From Carnegiea gigantea (lineage: Eukaryota > Streptophyta > Magnoliopsida > Caryophyllales > Cactaceae): 64,000 nucleotides of DNA. Numbering within the stretch: the first letter of the stretch is position 1; each line of letters starts with the position of its first letter. Below the pieces are notes generated by a model. It saw nothing but the letters and a program-made list of their open reading frames with translations. It was not told the origin of the DNA and ran no database searches. The stretch covers positions 289,501 to 353,500 of the forward strand of contig JAKOGI010000422.1 of NCBI GenBank assembly GCA_029747015.1. Direction: 5' to 3'. A program made the translations under genes and the position numbers. Shown one piece after another: positions 12,806-25,045 of the stretch.

Positions 12806-13473
12806 GAGTAATTTGCTGAGCAAATCATGAAGTACTTGGATAAAATTGTCATTTGACCAGAAAATAATTGAAACTATTATTGAAATTATCTGTATCAATT
12901 AAATGTCACTGGGCTTATAAAAATCATTAATGAATATCATGATAACTGGCTATAACCGATCAAATATTAAAAACAAGTGTTAACTGCCTGATTAAGGCTT
13001 GAAATAATTTTTAAAAAAGAAAAATTCATAATATATTTTGTTTTCTTTCTCTCTCTTTCCTTCACACCTCACCCTTGAACTTTGCAAAGCCCACTCTATC
13101 TCACTCTTTTCCTCTCTTCCGTCGAATCCTTGATCATGCAAACCCTAAAATCAAAATTTGGAGCTACTTCTAAAGGAGAAGTATACTAAAGTCAATTGTG
13201 TGGACGAAGTGTACTGCTGCAATTCAGCAAATTTTGAAGGTAAATTTTAAGGTTTTCATAATTTTTTGAAGAATTGAATTGGGCGAAAATTGAAGAATGT
13301 ATGGGTGAATTGTGTTCATTTAGATTTGATTGTCGTTGAAGTTATTTAATTTTTCAAAGATGATTGAACTAAGTGAGAACTTATGTATACTTATGGGAAA
13401 CCCTAATATTCTGTTTGGTTGAAAATATGATGCAATTTGTCTTATTTTTGTTTGTTATTATTTAATATGCAGA

Positions 13474-16023
13474 ATGGCATCATGTGGTGATTGTAAATTG
13501 CATGTTTTTCATGGTGGGGAATTTCAGAGACCGCCTAATTTACTATAGTGAATCTGAACGTAGTGAGGTGCAAGTTGAACCTGATTGCTAAGCGTGGATG
13601 ATATTAAAGACATTCTGTCAAAATTAGGGTATGCAGAAGAAAGATAGACTATTTATTTATGTAGACTAAACTGGCCATATGATGAAAGTTTGGTAGCAAT
13701 TGAGACTAATGAAGTATTTAGGGCGCTAATAGGGTTGTTGACAAACCATGAATTTGTGTCTATATATGTTGAACCCATAAATGATGAAAAGGCTGAAGCA
13801 GGGGAAGGGAATGAAGAGGGTAATGGAATGAATATGATGATTATTTTGCAAATGCTGATGATGATTCTACTGATGGGTTATCATCAGAGGGGGATGATGT
13901 CTTCTTTTCCGATGTTGATGAGGATCTAGAAGATGCTAGGGAGGGGAAAAAAAAGAAATTGATGGTGCCAGTTGAAGCTGAGGAAAAGGTTGTCAATTCT
14001 GAACGGGACATAGATGAAGAGGGAAGAGAGGAGGAGATTTATAAGGATTCAAACAACCCTGATAGCCCTAACACTTTTGGTGAAGATGAGAATAAGGGGA
14101 AAAGTAGGAAAAGAAAAAAGGAGAGTAAAGTGTCCAAGGCACAGTGGTACATCATCTAGTGATCTTAAAGTTGTAACGATATTTAGAGACAAGAAGAAAC
14201 TAAAGGAAGCTGTTGAGACCTACAGACTTCTTGGAGGGTATAATTTGTTCATCAAGAAGAGTGATAAGGTTTGGTTACAAATAATTCACTTGGGTGAGGG
14301 GTATAAGTGGAGGTTGTGGGCATCAAAAATGACAAATGAGGTATCTTTTCAGATAAGAATGATGGATTCATCTTACATATGTATCCCTTTCAACTTTGAG
14401 TTGGGAAAGAAATATATGTTTTGTGATTGGTTAGTTGATATTTATAGGTAGGCATTCAAATTGCAGTCCTCCCTAAGAGTAAGGGACCTTCAAAGTATTA
14501 TTAAAGAGAAGCATAACTATAATGTCATACTGTATATGTGTATAAGGGCCGGGAGGACAACTTCGGACTCTATAATTGGTGATCATAGGGGACAAGAGTA
14601 GATTAGGAATTATTTTGTGGGATGTATACAAGCAAAATCTAGGTACAACCGTGAAGATATAGACTTCAAAAGATCTTAGGGCCAATATATATTCAGATTT
14701 GTTGATATACGTCCAGTACCAATGAAAAAGGGTTCCTAGAAAGCTGTAAAAGGGTACTGTCATTAAATGCATGCTTCTTAAAGAGTCCATAGGATGGACA
14801 GGTGTTTTGTGCAGTTGGTAGAGATACAAATGATTAGATGTGCCCATGTAACTTGGGTGTTGTACAAATTGAGAAGAAAAAGACATGGGAGTCCTTTCTA
14901 TAACACTTGCAAGAAGACTTGGAGAGGGTTGAGGGACATGGGTGGACCATCATCTCTACCCAACATAGGGTAAGCATGTTGTCCTTGATCAATTTGATGT
15001 TTTTATAAGTTTCCTTTTTTGTTATCATCTTATTATTGCTTGGGATAAGTTGTTTATTTTTCTATTTTTGTAACTTGAACAATCATTTATGCATTTATAG
15101 GGCTTGGTTGATTGCATTCTTAAGCTATTACTTATTGAGCACAAAATGTGTGCTAAGCATGTTTATGCAAACTTAAGAAATCCATGAAGGCGTGTGTAAT
15201 ATAGGGATATATTCTAGAAAATTACAAAATTCACCAATAAAATACATCTGAAAAGACATATTAAGGGAATGCAGAACTTAGATGCAACAGTATGGCAGTT
15301 CTTAGAGAAAAGGGGTTTTAACACTACTGTAGGATGTATTTTAAGTTACATGCAAAGTGTGACTCAGTAGACAACATGGCTAAGATTTTTAATGGCTTCA
15401 TTATTGATGCTAGATACATGCTTATTGTTTTCATGTTGAAGACAATTTTTCACTCTATTAAAGGATTGTAGCAAGAAAACATAGGCAACATCTATAGAGC
15501 AAGCAATTGCACCTAAGATTGTGAAACAAATTAGACATAAGGATTGACAATGTTAGGTATTGGGAGGCAAGCAGGGCTGGAGGTGGGATCTACAGTGTAA
15601 CACATGAAACTGAGGCATTGATTGTTATCTTGAATGCAAAGAGTTGCACATGCAATTCCCGAGAATTGAGTGGTATCCCTTGTCACCACTATATAGTTGT
15701 CATGAGGGAGGAGAGATTAAACCCACGCAACTTTATCCATGACTGCTATGCAAGTGAATACCTAAAGATTACCTATTCCTATAATTGGAGGCCCATAAAT
15801 AGGGGGTGACATGTGGGGAAAATTCCTTGGAAAAATAATCACTGCCCCATACTTTAAGCCTGAGAAAAAGACAACTAGCAGGTTCAAAAGAAGGCCTGAA
15901 GTGGGGGAAAAAGTAAAGGCACATATGAGAGGGTCAAAAAAGATGGTGTTAAAATGCACTATTCAAATTGTGGTGGGTAAGGGCATAACAAGACCACCTG
16001 CAATCAAAGACCATTCAAGCTAA
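13474..16023 (+). pseudogene. MuDR-type (mudrA-like) transposase pseudogene
   Basis: An ATG at 13474 follows a splice-acceptor-like TTTAATATGCAG, suggesting a 5' intron. The first part encodes a short N-terminal domain, then acidic, Lys-rich linker sequence (13690-14130). At 14160-14450 it encodes a MuDR N-terminal domain (FRDKKKLKEAVETY, followed by a KWRLWASK-like segment). Fragments of the MULE catalytic region occur at 14460-15500 in several frames with stops. At 15618-15809 there is a SWIM zinc finger (CTCNSRELSGIPCHH), followed near 15950 by a zinc-knuckle remnant (CGG.GHNKTTC). This order is that of plant mudrA proteins. Many frameshifts and stops make it inactive. Confidence 0.8.
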
Positions 16024-17396
16024 AGGTAAAATTGTGAATCTTCAGAATTTGTGACATTTACATAGCTATATTGTGAATGTTTTTTAGATCAAAAGGCCTA
16101 GACAGAAGGAAGTGAAGATGACCAAATCAAATCATGCTTCAACTATGCAGGACTTACCTTGTTTATCAGCTATGCCACAAGTTTAACTCTTATGTTTTCT
16201 TTTTTCTTTTGGGTTTTAATGTGCAGTGTATTTGACTAACATGTTTTAATTTTTGTTTTTTGTTTTTGCTGAAATAGATTTTTAAGTCCTGGTTTCACTT
16301 TTAAGTCAACATCCCCTATCACAATGCTCCTAACCACGTGAAGCTTGTGAGGAACATCCACCATCCTCATCTGTCCCTAAAAAGGCTCAATCTTCACCTG
16401 CACAGAACCAGCCATCTCCACCTCCACAATACTAGCCACAATCATCATCTGCCACTATAGCCAAAAAGTTCAAAGTAAAGGTCAGATTGCTTAAGTCCAT
16501 ATCCTCCACAACTTCAATGTTTGCCCCTACTGCTTCAAAAATTGCACACCCTGCTACTGCAGGCCCTCAACTTTAACATGTTGCTACTGCAATGTTTGCC
16601 TCTGCTACTTCAAAATCAAGAAAGGCATTTCAAGCACAAAGGTAAGAATTCAAAATGTCAAGCAGAATTAGGACATTGTTATTTCAAAAGAAGACTTATA
16701 TGGTTATAGATGAGTGATTCGCAAGCAAGCTGAATTAGGAATATTAAGATGTTGAAATGACTATGTTCTTTTTCATTTGTAGGCAAGCTGAATGAGGACA
16801 TTGCTTTTTTTGGGTACATTTTGGTTAGCCTGTGCAACGTACGAGAATATGTCTTTTGTACATTTTGGTTATGCACTTTGTGTAAGTGCACATATGGGTA
16901 GGGGCTTTAATAGAGTGCACTATGTTATTTTGGTCAACATAAAAAACTTAGCATGATGTACCCATTACATATTTCTTACTCACATACAATGACTCGTTCA
17001 AGCTTGGTTTACAATGTTCCTACTTTACTTACATTTTCAGCAACTTGCATTAACAACAACAATACACATGTCATCCAATTCCATATTCTCATTTCTTTCA
17101 AACTTGGCATTACATTCTTTGCAATCAAAATACACATGCAACATCCATAACTAACCAACCCACATGCGTATTTCAACCTCAACATTACATACATATTACA
17201 ACTAAAACTGTCCCATACCTTTTTTCTTCTCAATCTACTTCCCCCCAACCATTGAATACAACAATAACAATGACTAAGAAAATGATCCCCACATTATCAG
17301 TATTTCCTTCATCTGATAGTCATTTACCTGCAATTTCAGCCTCCTATTCTTTTCCTTCAGTAGCCTAACACTTTCTTTCTCAGCTTTTCTTTCTTG

Positions 17397-17689
17397 TCAA
17401 ACCTTCTGCAACTTTTCAATCTCATTACCAAGAGTCTCATTCTTCACCATCAAAGTGACAACCATAGACCTCACCCTGTCAAAGAGAGCATCATCCATCC
17501 ACTCAAAGTAATCACACCCTCTAACTACGCCAAACATTTTGCACCTTGCAAACCTCCTTATGGGGTTCTTAGTCATCATGCTTGTTAAAATGTCGCATCT
17601 CTTACCACAAAGGCGATACCTTCGTAATTTGAGAAGCATGGACACAATCTGCAAGCATGCCTTGAGCTGTGGGTGGATGATGCAGACAT
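17397..17689 (-). pseudogene. GRF zinc-finger protein remnant inside the MULE
   Basis: The frame from about 17654 encodes LCGKRCDILTSMMTKNP, then RRFARC, GCDYFEW and an acidic pair. This matches the GRF zinc-finger pattern (CG, TS.T..NP.RRF..C, GC.FF.W.D). A Lys/Glu-containing helix that could form a coiled coil follows (KNETLGNEIEKLQ). The likely start MSASSTHSSRHAC at 17689 is in another frame, so there is a frameshift before the finger. It is antisense to the transposase. GRF fingers bind nucleic acid in other proteins; a role in the transposon is unknown. Confidence 0.6.
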
Positions 17690-18134
17690 CTTCACAGTCG
17701 AATTTGTCAGGGATTCACCATTTTCAGTGCAATTTGAGTGCTTTATCACGTTTTCACATTCAATTTCTCTGTTGTGGGTTTCTAATTGAAACCCTAATTC
17801 TTCGATTGTGGAGTGAATAATGAAGAATGAGGGAAATTTCTGGGCCGGGGTTCGTTACTAAAACCCCCAATTCACTTCTCATTTTAGTTTTTTTAATTTC
17901 CTTTTTTTCTTTGTCAATCACTAGCTAAAACATTCAAAAAAATAAAACAAGAACTTATTTCAACCTACAACAGCCGGTAAATCAGTGACACGATGACATA
18001 TTTAATTTTTTTGATTAAATTAGTGGCATTTAATTGACATAGATAGTTCCAGTGACAGTTCTAATTATTTTAAAGAGTTAAGTGATATTTTTATGCAAGC
18101 ACTCACAAGATCTAACATGTAACTGAACTTACCC

Positions 18135-20952
18135 TTGGCTTTTTTTTCCCCTAAATAAAACATCTTTTTTCTTGCCCTTCCTTTTAGTTTCTAAGATTTA
18201 AAACCTAAAATGTCATTGTCATTATTTTTATTGAGTATTTTTATTCAAATGTGACATGGTATAATACATTACTTTTGAACTTTTTTTGGGTAAAAAATAA
18301 TATTTATAAAATAGAAAAATAGAAATTTTTTTAAAAAAACTTAGTAATGTCATTTAACCATTTATTATTATCAATAATTATAATAATAACTACAATAACA
18401 ACAACAACAGTAGCAATAATTCAATCATCTAAACCAACCTCATCATAAATCCCTAGACACCTAGCACCTTTCTCCAACTTGTCGTCTGCCACCACAAAGC
18501 CTTCACATGAATTTGACTTCTCCTATCTACCTCTCTCTCTGCTTTGATCTACCCCCTATCTACTTCATTGTCACTAGCTTACTGCCATTACACCATGTCG
18601 CAAAAAAAAGTTAACACATTTTCTAATCTTCGCTACCACATCGACTCTTGCGGCTCCTTTTTCGAAATTTCTCTTCACCTTATGCTATTAATCTCTTTCA
18701 CCCAAGTAATATCAATAAGAAAGGATGATAGAAAAATTCAGTTCGCAAATGATGAGAAAGCCCAATTGAGACTAGCAAATAGGAGAGTAGTTGCGCATTA
18801 TAGGCTTGTGGCCTCCCATGCATGGCAGGCGCTATAATGATTGGGTGACTTTCAATGTTAAGAGAACTAAATTTGTGATAGAATTGGCCAAGAAATTGGG
18901 TCAATGATTTGACTAGTTGGATAGTTTAGATCGGATTAGATTGATTAACTCGATTTACCATCAAACTAGGTTGAACCAACCATACCCGGCTAATCTCATC
19001 GTTAATACCCATTATATTTACAATGAGAAAATATATTTGATTATGATAAATGTCTATAATATTTATTGTATCCATATGATAACAATGTAAGTCTAAAATG
19101 GACTTAGCTTTCTTCTTTTATTAAAATAAAAAAGGGAACCTGGCTCATGATCGACAACATCACAATGTCCCAGCATTCTTCCTCCAACAAATCCCAAAAA
19201 GCAACCACTAATACCTGCCTCATTTGACTTCATCCTTAGAAAACCCTAAGTATTAAACTACAGCAAAGTAATGACACCTTCATCCTTCTCTCCCCTTTCT
19301 CCCTCCTTCTCTTTCGGTCTGATTTTCATTTCTCAACATATCAACCCTTAAATAAAGACATTAATTTAGGCTTATAAAACTACATCAATTCTCTCTCCAT
19401 CTCCTTGTTGATCTTATTTTAAGGAAGACAATTGTCAGGGAATAAGAAAGTTGAGAGATTGGCTGGTGCTTCAGCTGATACTTCAGAAACCAAAAAAGCC
19501 TAGGCTCTACAATGGAAAATCTAGTTCACCTCTCTCAAGTCCATCAAGTTGCCTAATTTGAGCAATTTTGACCGATTTAATCCAGTTCAAGTGTTCGAGG
19601 AGTCTCAACCATTGTCAACCCACCAACCTAACCAATTGTCAGTCCAATAGATTCGATCGACCGGTCCTACCAAATTTCTTAACATTGGGTGACATTGTAT
19701 AGTGTGGTTCGGTAGTGACGAATCTGTTAGTAGAAGGTAAATTGGGTAGAAGAGCAAGGGGATCATTTATTTTACTATTATTCTTCAACTATTACTACTA
19801 GGACAACCAATTCCTTAGAAGACTATTTTTTATATTAAATATCGTTCAACAAAAAAATCCAAAACTTTCATTAGTACATGCTAGTAGGTCATAAGGTTAG
19901 GAGGGCAGTTAGATAAAGTCATAAGGGGGGAAGGAAAAAAATAACACACTATCACTTTGCCACCAAAGAAAACGAAAACATTTTGGTGTGCTGCGTTAAT
20001 AGAACTTGTTAGAGTTATGTGAGTTCATGGTCATTTCGTAAGGGTTATGTAAGTTCGTGTTCATTTTGCCAAGAACCAAACAAAAAATAGTCATGTTGTT
20101 ATATGCTTTCCTCCAAATTTAATTTACATGGACACTATTGAAGAAGGTCTCGGTCTCATTTATACAATATAAGTAACTTAATTGAATTAAGTTTGTTAAA
20201 TTATCAACAAAAAAGAAGTCATTTATGAAAATTGTTCTTTTTACTCATTAATTTTTATTTTCAATTATAATTTACCACATTATTTGCAGTTGCAAACTGC
20301 CAAATGAACCCAATTACCACTTCTCATTACCCTTTTCTCCATTCCCAACCATGTATTCACTAGCCAGTGTGCAACATTTGTATACTCAATTGATTGCATA
20401 TGGTACAAAGATGTCGTAATCCTTATTCCAAACTCTCCTCAATCCTTATTCATTGCTTAAAACTTTACAATCATAATGTATATGTCTAGACTAGTTCATG
20501 TGCCATCTTTTGTTTGTATCTTTAAATAAGAGTCAATTGATTCTATCGTTTGACCACATATCTTCTCAATCTTCTTATGATTTGCTTTCTAATTTTTCAT
20601 AGTAGTTAAGTATTTTGGTATCATTTGGAGGCATAAATTAGGACTTGATTCAACAAATAATATATAGTGTACTTTTAAAGATATCATTTTTGATGATTCC
20701 TCAGTAAAGATCCCTCTATTAAAACTTAACGTATTAATTAAAAGGGACAAATTGAATTTGAAAGTGAAAGGAATTTCAAAATTCCTCGCATCTTAAAAGA
20801 ATCATTTTGACTCATTGCCTATGATGTATAAAATCAAGTTAGAAACAAGTGTGAGAATTTTGTGTGAAGTGCACTTGGAATCTTGCACTCATGTTATATG
20901 CATATACTTAGGGAAGGTGTTACACAAACAATAATTAATCAGAATATCATCA
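18135..20952. other. Intergenic DNA without a recognisable gene
   Basis: This is AT-rich sequence with short open frames only, none resembling a known protein. It includes a trinucleotide-rich stretch (AAC/AAT/ACA words) near 18370-18430. Weak inverted similarity between about 18840-18990 and 19560-19690 (shared CAATGTTAAGA) could mark an old small element. Nothing else is supported. Confidence 0.5.
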
Positions 20953-21125
20953 CACTACAACAAAGCGGCCCACTGGAGACCGAATTTTAGAAACCAAAAT
21001 CAGAGGCAGTCTCCAATTTTATTTTTGAGACCAAAGTCAGAGACCAACCCAAACCATATATAATTGAAACCAAATTTTGAGACCAACAATTGAAATGGAC
21101 TCAAATAGAGACCGTTGATTGAGTC
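20953..21125 (+). mobile_element. Possible CACTA (En/Spm-like) left terminus
   Basis: The stretch begins CACTACAACAAAG, the signature end of CACTA transposons. About 170 bp of repeated GAGACCAA/AGACCGAA-type words follow, as expected for subterminal binding repeats. No matching right end (TTTGTTGTAGTG) was found downstream and no transposase is present, so this would be a truncated or very old copy. Confidence 0.35.
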
Positions 21126-21597
21126 TGCTACTTACTCCACATTCAAAACCCTTGAGGGGGAAAAATTGGAGAGGAGAAGGATGGGATTAGAGAAGTGCAT
21201 ATGTTAGTCCATCATAGTATGTATACCTTTCTTTCCTTTAAGATAATATTTGGTTGTATGTAATGCAATCCAATCATTCTTATAATGTAATTATGATTAT
21301 GTAGTTTACGGTAATGATAATTACGAAGTAGTAGTTATTTGTAATACTTTCTTACAATCAAATAATATATTGAAGATACAATTACAAACTTGATAATATT
21401 ATAAGATTGTTTATATCCAACGAAACATTAGCTAAGTTCGAGTAAGGATGATAAATTTTAAAATGATGAACTTCAGAACCATATGAGAATAACTTGTTTA
21501 AAGATTACATACACGGATCTACTTGGATATTGGATATGGTACTTGCACATTGATCCGTACAATTATACATCATTAATTCATTATGTAGCCATAAAGA
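21126..21597. other. Intergenic AT-rich spacer
   Basis: About 470 bp of AT-rich sequence between the CACTA-like end and the microsatellite. No feature is recognised. Confidence 0.5.
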
Positions 21598-21646
21598 GGT
21601 ATATATACATATATACATATATACATATATACATACACACATACAT

Positions 21647-21712
<66 letters not shown>

Positions 21713-21790
21713 GTATGTATGTATGTATGTATATATGTGTGCATGTACATATGTATGTATGCATGTATGTATGTATGTTTGTATATATGT
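21598..21790. repeat. Compound microsatellite (ATAC)n-(AT)n-(ATGT)n
   Basis: ATAC/ATAT tetranucleotide repeats are followed by an AT run of about 48 bp (around 21657-21707), then ATGT/GTAT repeats. The left and right tetranucleotide arms are roughly complementary, so the block could form a long hairpin with the AT run at its centre. Open frames across it are artefacts of the repeat. Confidence 0.9.
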
Positions 21791-21993
21791 ATTAAAAGTT
21801 GGATGTAACTCATGTATGAGCGGCGCATAAGTTTTTTTTATGTAGGATGTTATATAGAAGAGAATAGCCACATATGCAAGATAATTTCATGCAACAAAGG
21901 ATGCCACTTGAGACAAGAGGCTATAAAGGATTGGGTGTATTTAATGAAAAAGTAATCAAATCTATTTAATAAAGTAACTATTCGCATATTTAA

Positions 21994-22490
21994 CATAATT
22001 TTCTGTAGTGATGAGGCAGCGAAAAATGGACTTATGAGATGGCTAACAATATCTGGTGATACCTGCGTCCTTTATATCTTGTAAAGAATGTCCGCCTCGA
22101 ATGTTGGATCTGAGGAATGCCCCTTTTTAACGCTCAAGTCAGTGCAGGTCTGTAGAGAGACAAAAGCAGTCAATGAAGAGATAAAGTTTGAATAATTCTT
22201 GTAAAAGGTGAGTTTTTTCTTCGAAAACGGAAATCTCTAACGTTGTGTACGTGAGAGTCTAGATTTGTGTGCAAGATTACTTACCTTTTTTGGATCAAGC
22301 AAGTGGGTATTTGTAGGGACTATAGCTGAGGGAAAAATGGTAATCTCATATACATTTCACCCTCATGGGCCTAGATGGAGTCAGACTCCCTCCACTTGAG
22401 TAGCTTAGTATGCCTTGAAACCCTTTCCTTAAGGCCATGACTCATCTGCTGACATGACTAAGAGATTGAGGGGTTTATCTCAATCATTTA
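21994..22490 (-). repeat. 3' LTR of the Gypsy element (part shared with the 5' copy)
   Basis: This segment aligns throughout with 49616-50115. Shared blocks include CATAATTTTCTGTA, GGTGAGTTTTTTCTTCGA, AGCTGAGGGAAAAATGGTA, CTCCCTCCACTTGAG and CATCTGCTGACATG. The copies are strongly diverged with indels. The left LTR probably continues rightwards beyond the shared part, to about 22.7-22.85 kb, because the right copy appears truncated. Confidence 0.75.
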
Positions 22491-23861
22491 ACCCCTTGCA
22501 CTTTACTTGCGCACCCTCACTGGAAGGGTGAGCATGTAGAATGTGGAGAAAGTACCTTGACTGATGGAGCAGCAGGACTCTTTAGCTTAGCTGCTACAGT
22601 GACAGCAGGGTAATTTACTACCCTGTCTGCTGGTCCATAGCTGTAAATGATCCCCTTTTATCACAATATAAAAGGAGAAGGAAGTAAAGGGGTTTTCATT
22701 GTTGATTCCCAATCCTTGACGAACACCTTCAATTTTAGCAAATAAGGTTCCCAACTTAGCTCAACACCGATGAAATGGCTCTCCACATCTGGTAGGCTTT
22801 TCACTGGAGTAAGTTGGACGAGCTCATCCCGCCCCCACCTCATAACCCACCACTAACGGACTTCTAGTCCTTCCATCCCAATTTCACAAAGGAAGACGTG
22901 GAGGGGATTGCTCAGGAAATGGACATACTGGAACTGGTGTAGGCAGTGTTCTATGCCATGACCATAGCCTATGCTGAAGAATAGGAGAACTCCCCGAGGT
23001 GTTAAGTGATGTCAAAGATGAGACACTAGGTAACCTTAAGTTGTTTTCCTTTGAAGTCTGGTTAGGCATCCATAAGGATGAGTTATTAGCCACCAGCCAG
23101 ACAGCGTAGGGTCAAATAGTGCTCCCTCGATGCCTGAAGGTTGACCTTCGGCGGGCGGCCTTGCTTCCCTTCTTGGCCCCTCAAGCTGTATTTTCTTTTT
23201 CTTTTCTTCTTCTTTTTGGTAAGTAAATGTAAATGGGATGAACATTTATGTAGCTCATCAGCATTCGCAGCTTTGACTTTTGGAAAAAGCTCCTTCCCAA
23301 TGTGTATTGGTGTATTTCCCAAGGTTTGACTGTGGAGGCCATAGATGCAATTTACCTCTTGGTATAAAAACTAAGAGGAGTGACATAAAATGCTTGTTTA
23401 ACTTCTTTTCATTTTTACTTCCTAGACTGTGAAAGTTAGAATCATGGTTCTCCCTTATTATCTCAATATTGAGGAGATGGTCATCCATGCGAAACATTTA
23501 AGTGGTAGAAGAGGAATTGCACGGATGCTATCAACTTCCTGGAGTTTGACCCTGCAGTGAAGTCTGACTCGTAGAGAGGCTCACCCGGTCCTGGGACCTA
23601 GCTCCCTTGGCCTCTCTAGACGCCTAGCTGGTCAATGATGAACATGTGGCTACTGCGGAGGTAACATTGTATACTCCCTTTATTTTTGGTTGTGCGTTCC
23701 TCCTTTCCTCATTTTTTTCCTAATATTCTTATTGATAATTTTCACAGGCCTTTGTCGGGGGTTCTCATGTGATAAGGACAACGTCCTCGGTTTCCCACCT
23801 AGAGAAGTGAGTCTGCCTCCTCTAGGAGGGTCAAAATAAGGTCGAGGACTCTGCAGCTAAG
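22491..23861. other. Gypsy 3' non-coding and decayed antisense-ORF region
   Basis: This stretch holds the probable rest of the 3' LTR (to about 22.85 kb). After it comes GC-richer sequence with short plus-strand open fragments that may be the 5' part of the antisense frame described at 23862. No fragment is long enough to assign on its own. Confidence 0.4.
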
Positions 23862-24290
23862 TACAAAAGGCATTAGGAGAAGTTGAAGAAGGAAAAAGAG
23901 GAGCGAGAGAAGGAGAAGCAAGGGCTACACTGCCAGTTAGAGGACCTGAACATCCAGCTAGAGTCCGAGAAGAGCACCAACCAGGAAAATGTGGTTAAGG
24001 CCGATTGATCGGGATATCAACCTAGCTAGGTGGAGCTAAATGTGTTCTTTCACAATACCCTTGCCCCTTTGGAGTTCCAAATGAAGAAGATGTACTTTGA
24101 AGCATGGGCCTAGTACGTCGAGGAACACCGCCGCGCTCGTTGTTTTGGTTAAGAACCTAACAAGGTCTTGTTCGAATACAAGGCTCCTGAGGATGAGTAT
24201 CTAGGTGACCAAAACAATATCGTTCCTCTGGATAGTGAGGGCTTGGTGGAAGATGCCTGTGATGATGAAGACCCCACTAGCTAGAGTCGC
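23862..24290 (+). pseudogene. Antisense ORF remnant of the Gypsy element (coiled-coil protein)
   Basis: On the strand opposite to gag-pol, the sequence encodes a highly charged heptad-like segment (KEKEEREKEKQGLHCQLEDL, then IQLESEKSTNQENV). Acidic fragments ending near 24290 follow, with stops in between. Its place between integrase and the 3' LTR and its orientation fit the antisense ORFs known from Tat-lineage elements, which often have a coiled-coil C-terminus. The N-terminal domain expected upstream is too decayed to recognise. Its role in the element is unknown. Confidence 0.45.
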
Positions 24291-24572
24291 ATCTCCTTGT
24301 TTCTCCCTCCTTAGCTATAATGCTTCTCCTTGTTTTTCTTTTTTTTTTTTTGCGCAAGGACTATTTACAAAAGATATCAATGAACCTGTGTTTTCCCTTT
24401 AACTTTGTTCCACATCCCATATTGCTTGTTGTTTAATGTATCGTCTCTTATTTGCATGCTTCACTCATCTTACACCCAGGGGCATGCTTCTAGTCCCTAA
24501 TCTAAACAACAATTGATCTTTTTTATGGACTCTTCGATAGGGTAGTGAGCGGCAAGGGTCATACCTTTGCAC

Positions 24573-25045
24573 TTTAGCCCCTTGGGGGTTAAATGTGTAG
24601 CAAACGACCAAAGTTCGTGCTACATGACCTTTAGACCTATGCGATTGGAGGTTTAGCAGACGGCCAATGGTCGTGCTACGGTACCCTTAGCCTCTTGAGG
24701 CTAAAGGTGTAGCGAATGAGGAGAGGCCATGTTGTAAGACCCTTAGCCCCTTGGGGCTAAAGGTGCAGCGAATGGCCATGGGTTATACTGTAGTATCCCT
24801 AACTCTCTTGGGCTAAAGGTGAAGTGAATGGCCAGAAGCCATGCTATAGGACCCTTAGCTCCTTAAAGCTAAAGGTGTAGCGAACAGCCGGAGACCATAC
24901 TGTAGGACCCTTAGCCCCTAGAGAGTTAAAGGTGTAACGAATGACCAAGGGTCATGTTGCAAGACCCTTAGCCCTTTGAGGGCTGAAGGTGTAGTGAACT
25001 GCCAAGGGTCGTGCCTTTGGACCCTTAGTTCCCTAGGGATAAAGG
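24573..25045. repeat. Minisatellite of about 57 bp, roughly eight copies, each with a hairpin
   Basis: Successive units start TTAGCCCCTTGGGGCTAAAG or a variant and run through GTGTAGCGAATGGCCA, GGGTCATGCTGTAGGACCC or variants. Each unit opens with a palindrome (TAGCCCC..GGGGCTA) that could form a stem-loop. About eight units of 55-57 bp are visible, with several mismatches between neighbours but a constant period. The array lies in the non-coding part of the Gypsy element between integrase and the antisense remnant. Confidence 0.85.

Larger units (their letters stand above)
12806..18134 (+). mobile_element. Decayed autonomous Mutator-like element (MULE) with long terminal inverted repeats
   Basis: Sequence from about 12806-12915 aligns with the reverse complement of about 18020-18134. 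Shared landmarks include CTTG.ATAAAA, AAAATAATT, TATCAATTAAATG.CACT and the outer GRGTAAKTT. Long imperfect inverted repeats of this size are typical of MULEs. Between them lie a degenerate MuDR-type transposase (plus strand) and a GRF zinc-finger remnant (minus strand). A 9-bp target duplication was not recognised, so the exact outer borders are approximate. The element abuts the FTSHI4 5' end. Confidence 0.75.

Noticed and set aside
18834..19693. Small inverted-repeat element
   Set aside because: Only scattered matches (such as CAATGTTAAGA) occur in inverted orientation; no clean ends or target duplication were found.
21483..21830. Open frames of over 100 codons on both strands
   Set aside because: They are produced by Tyr/Ile/His-type codons of a tandem repeat and have no protein-like composition.
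20953..22010. A complete CACTA element ending at TTCTGTAGTG (22001-22010)
   Set aside because: The supposed right end is part of the Gypsy LTR: the homologous LTR at 49616 has the same surrounding sequence (TTCTGTACTGATGAGG). The 3-bp flanks (TCA and ATG) also do not match.
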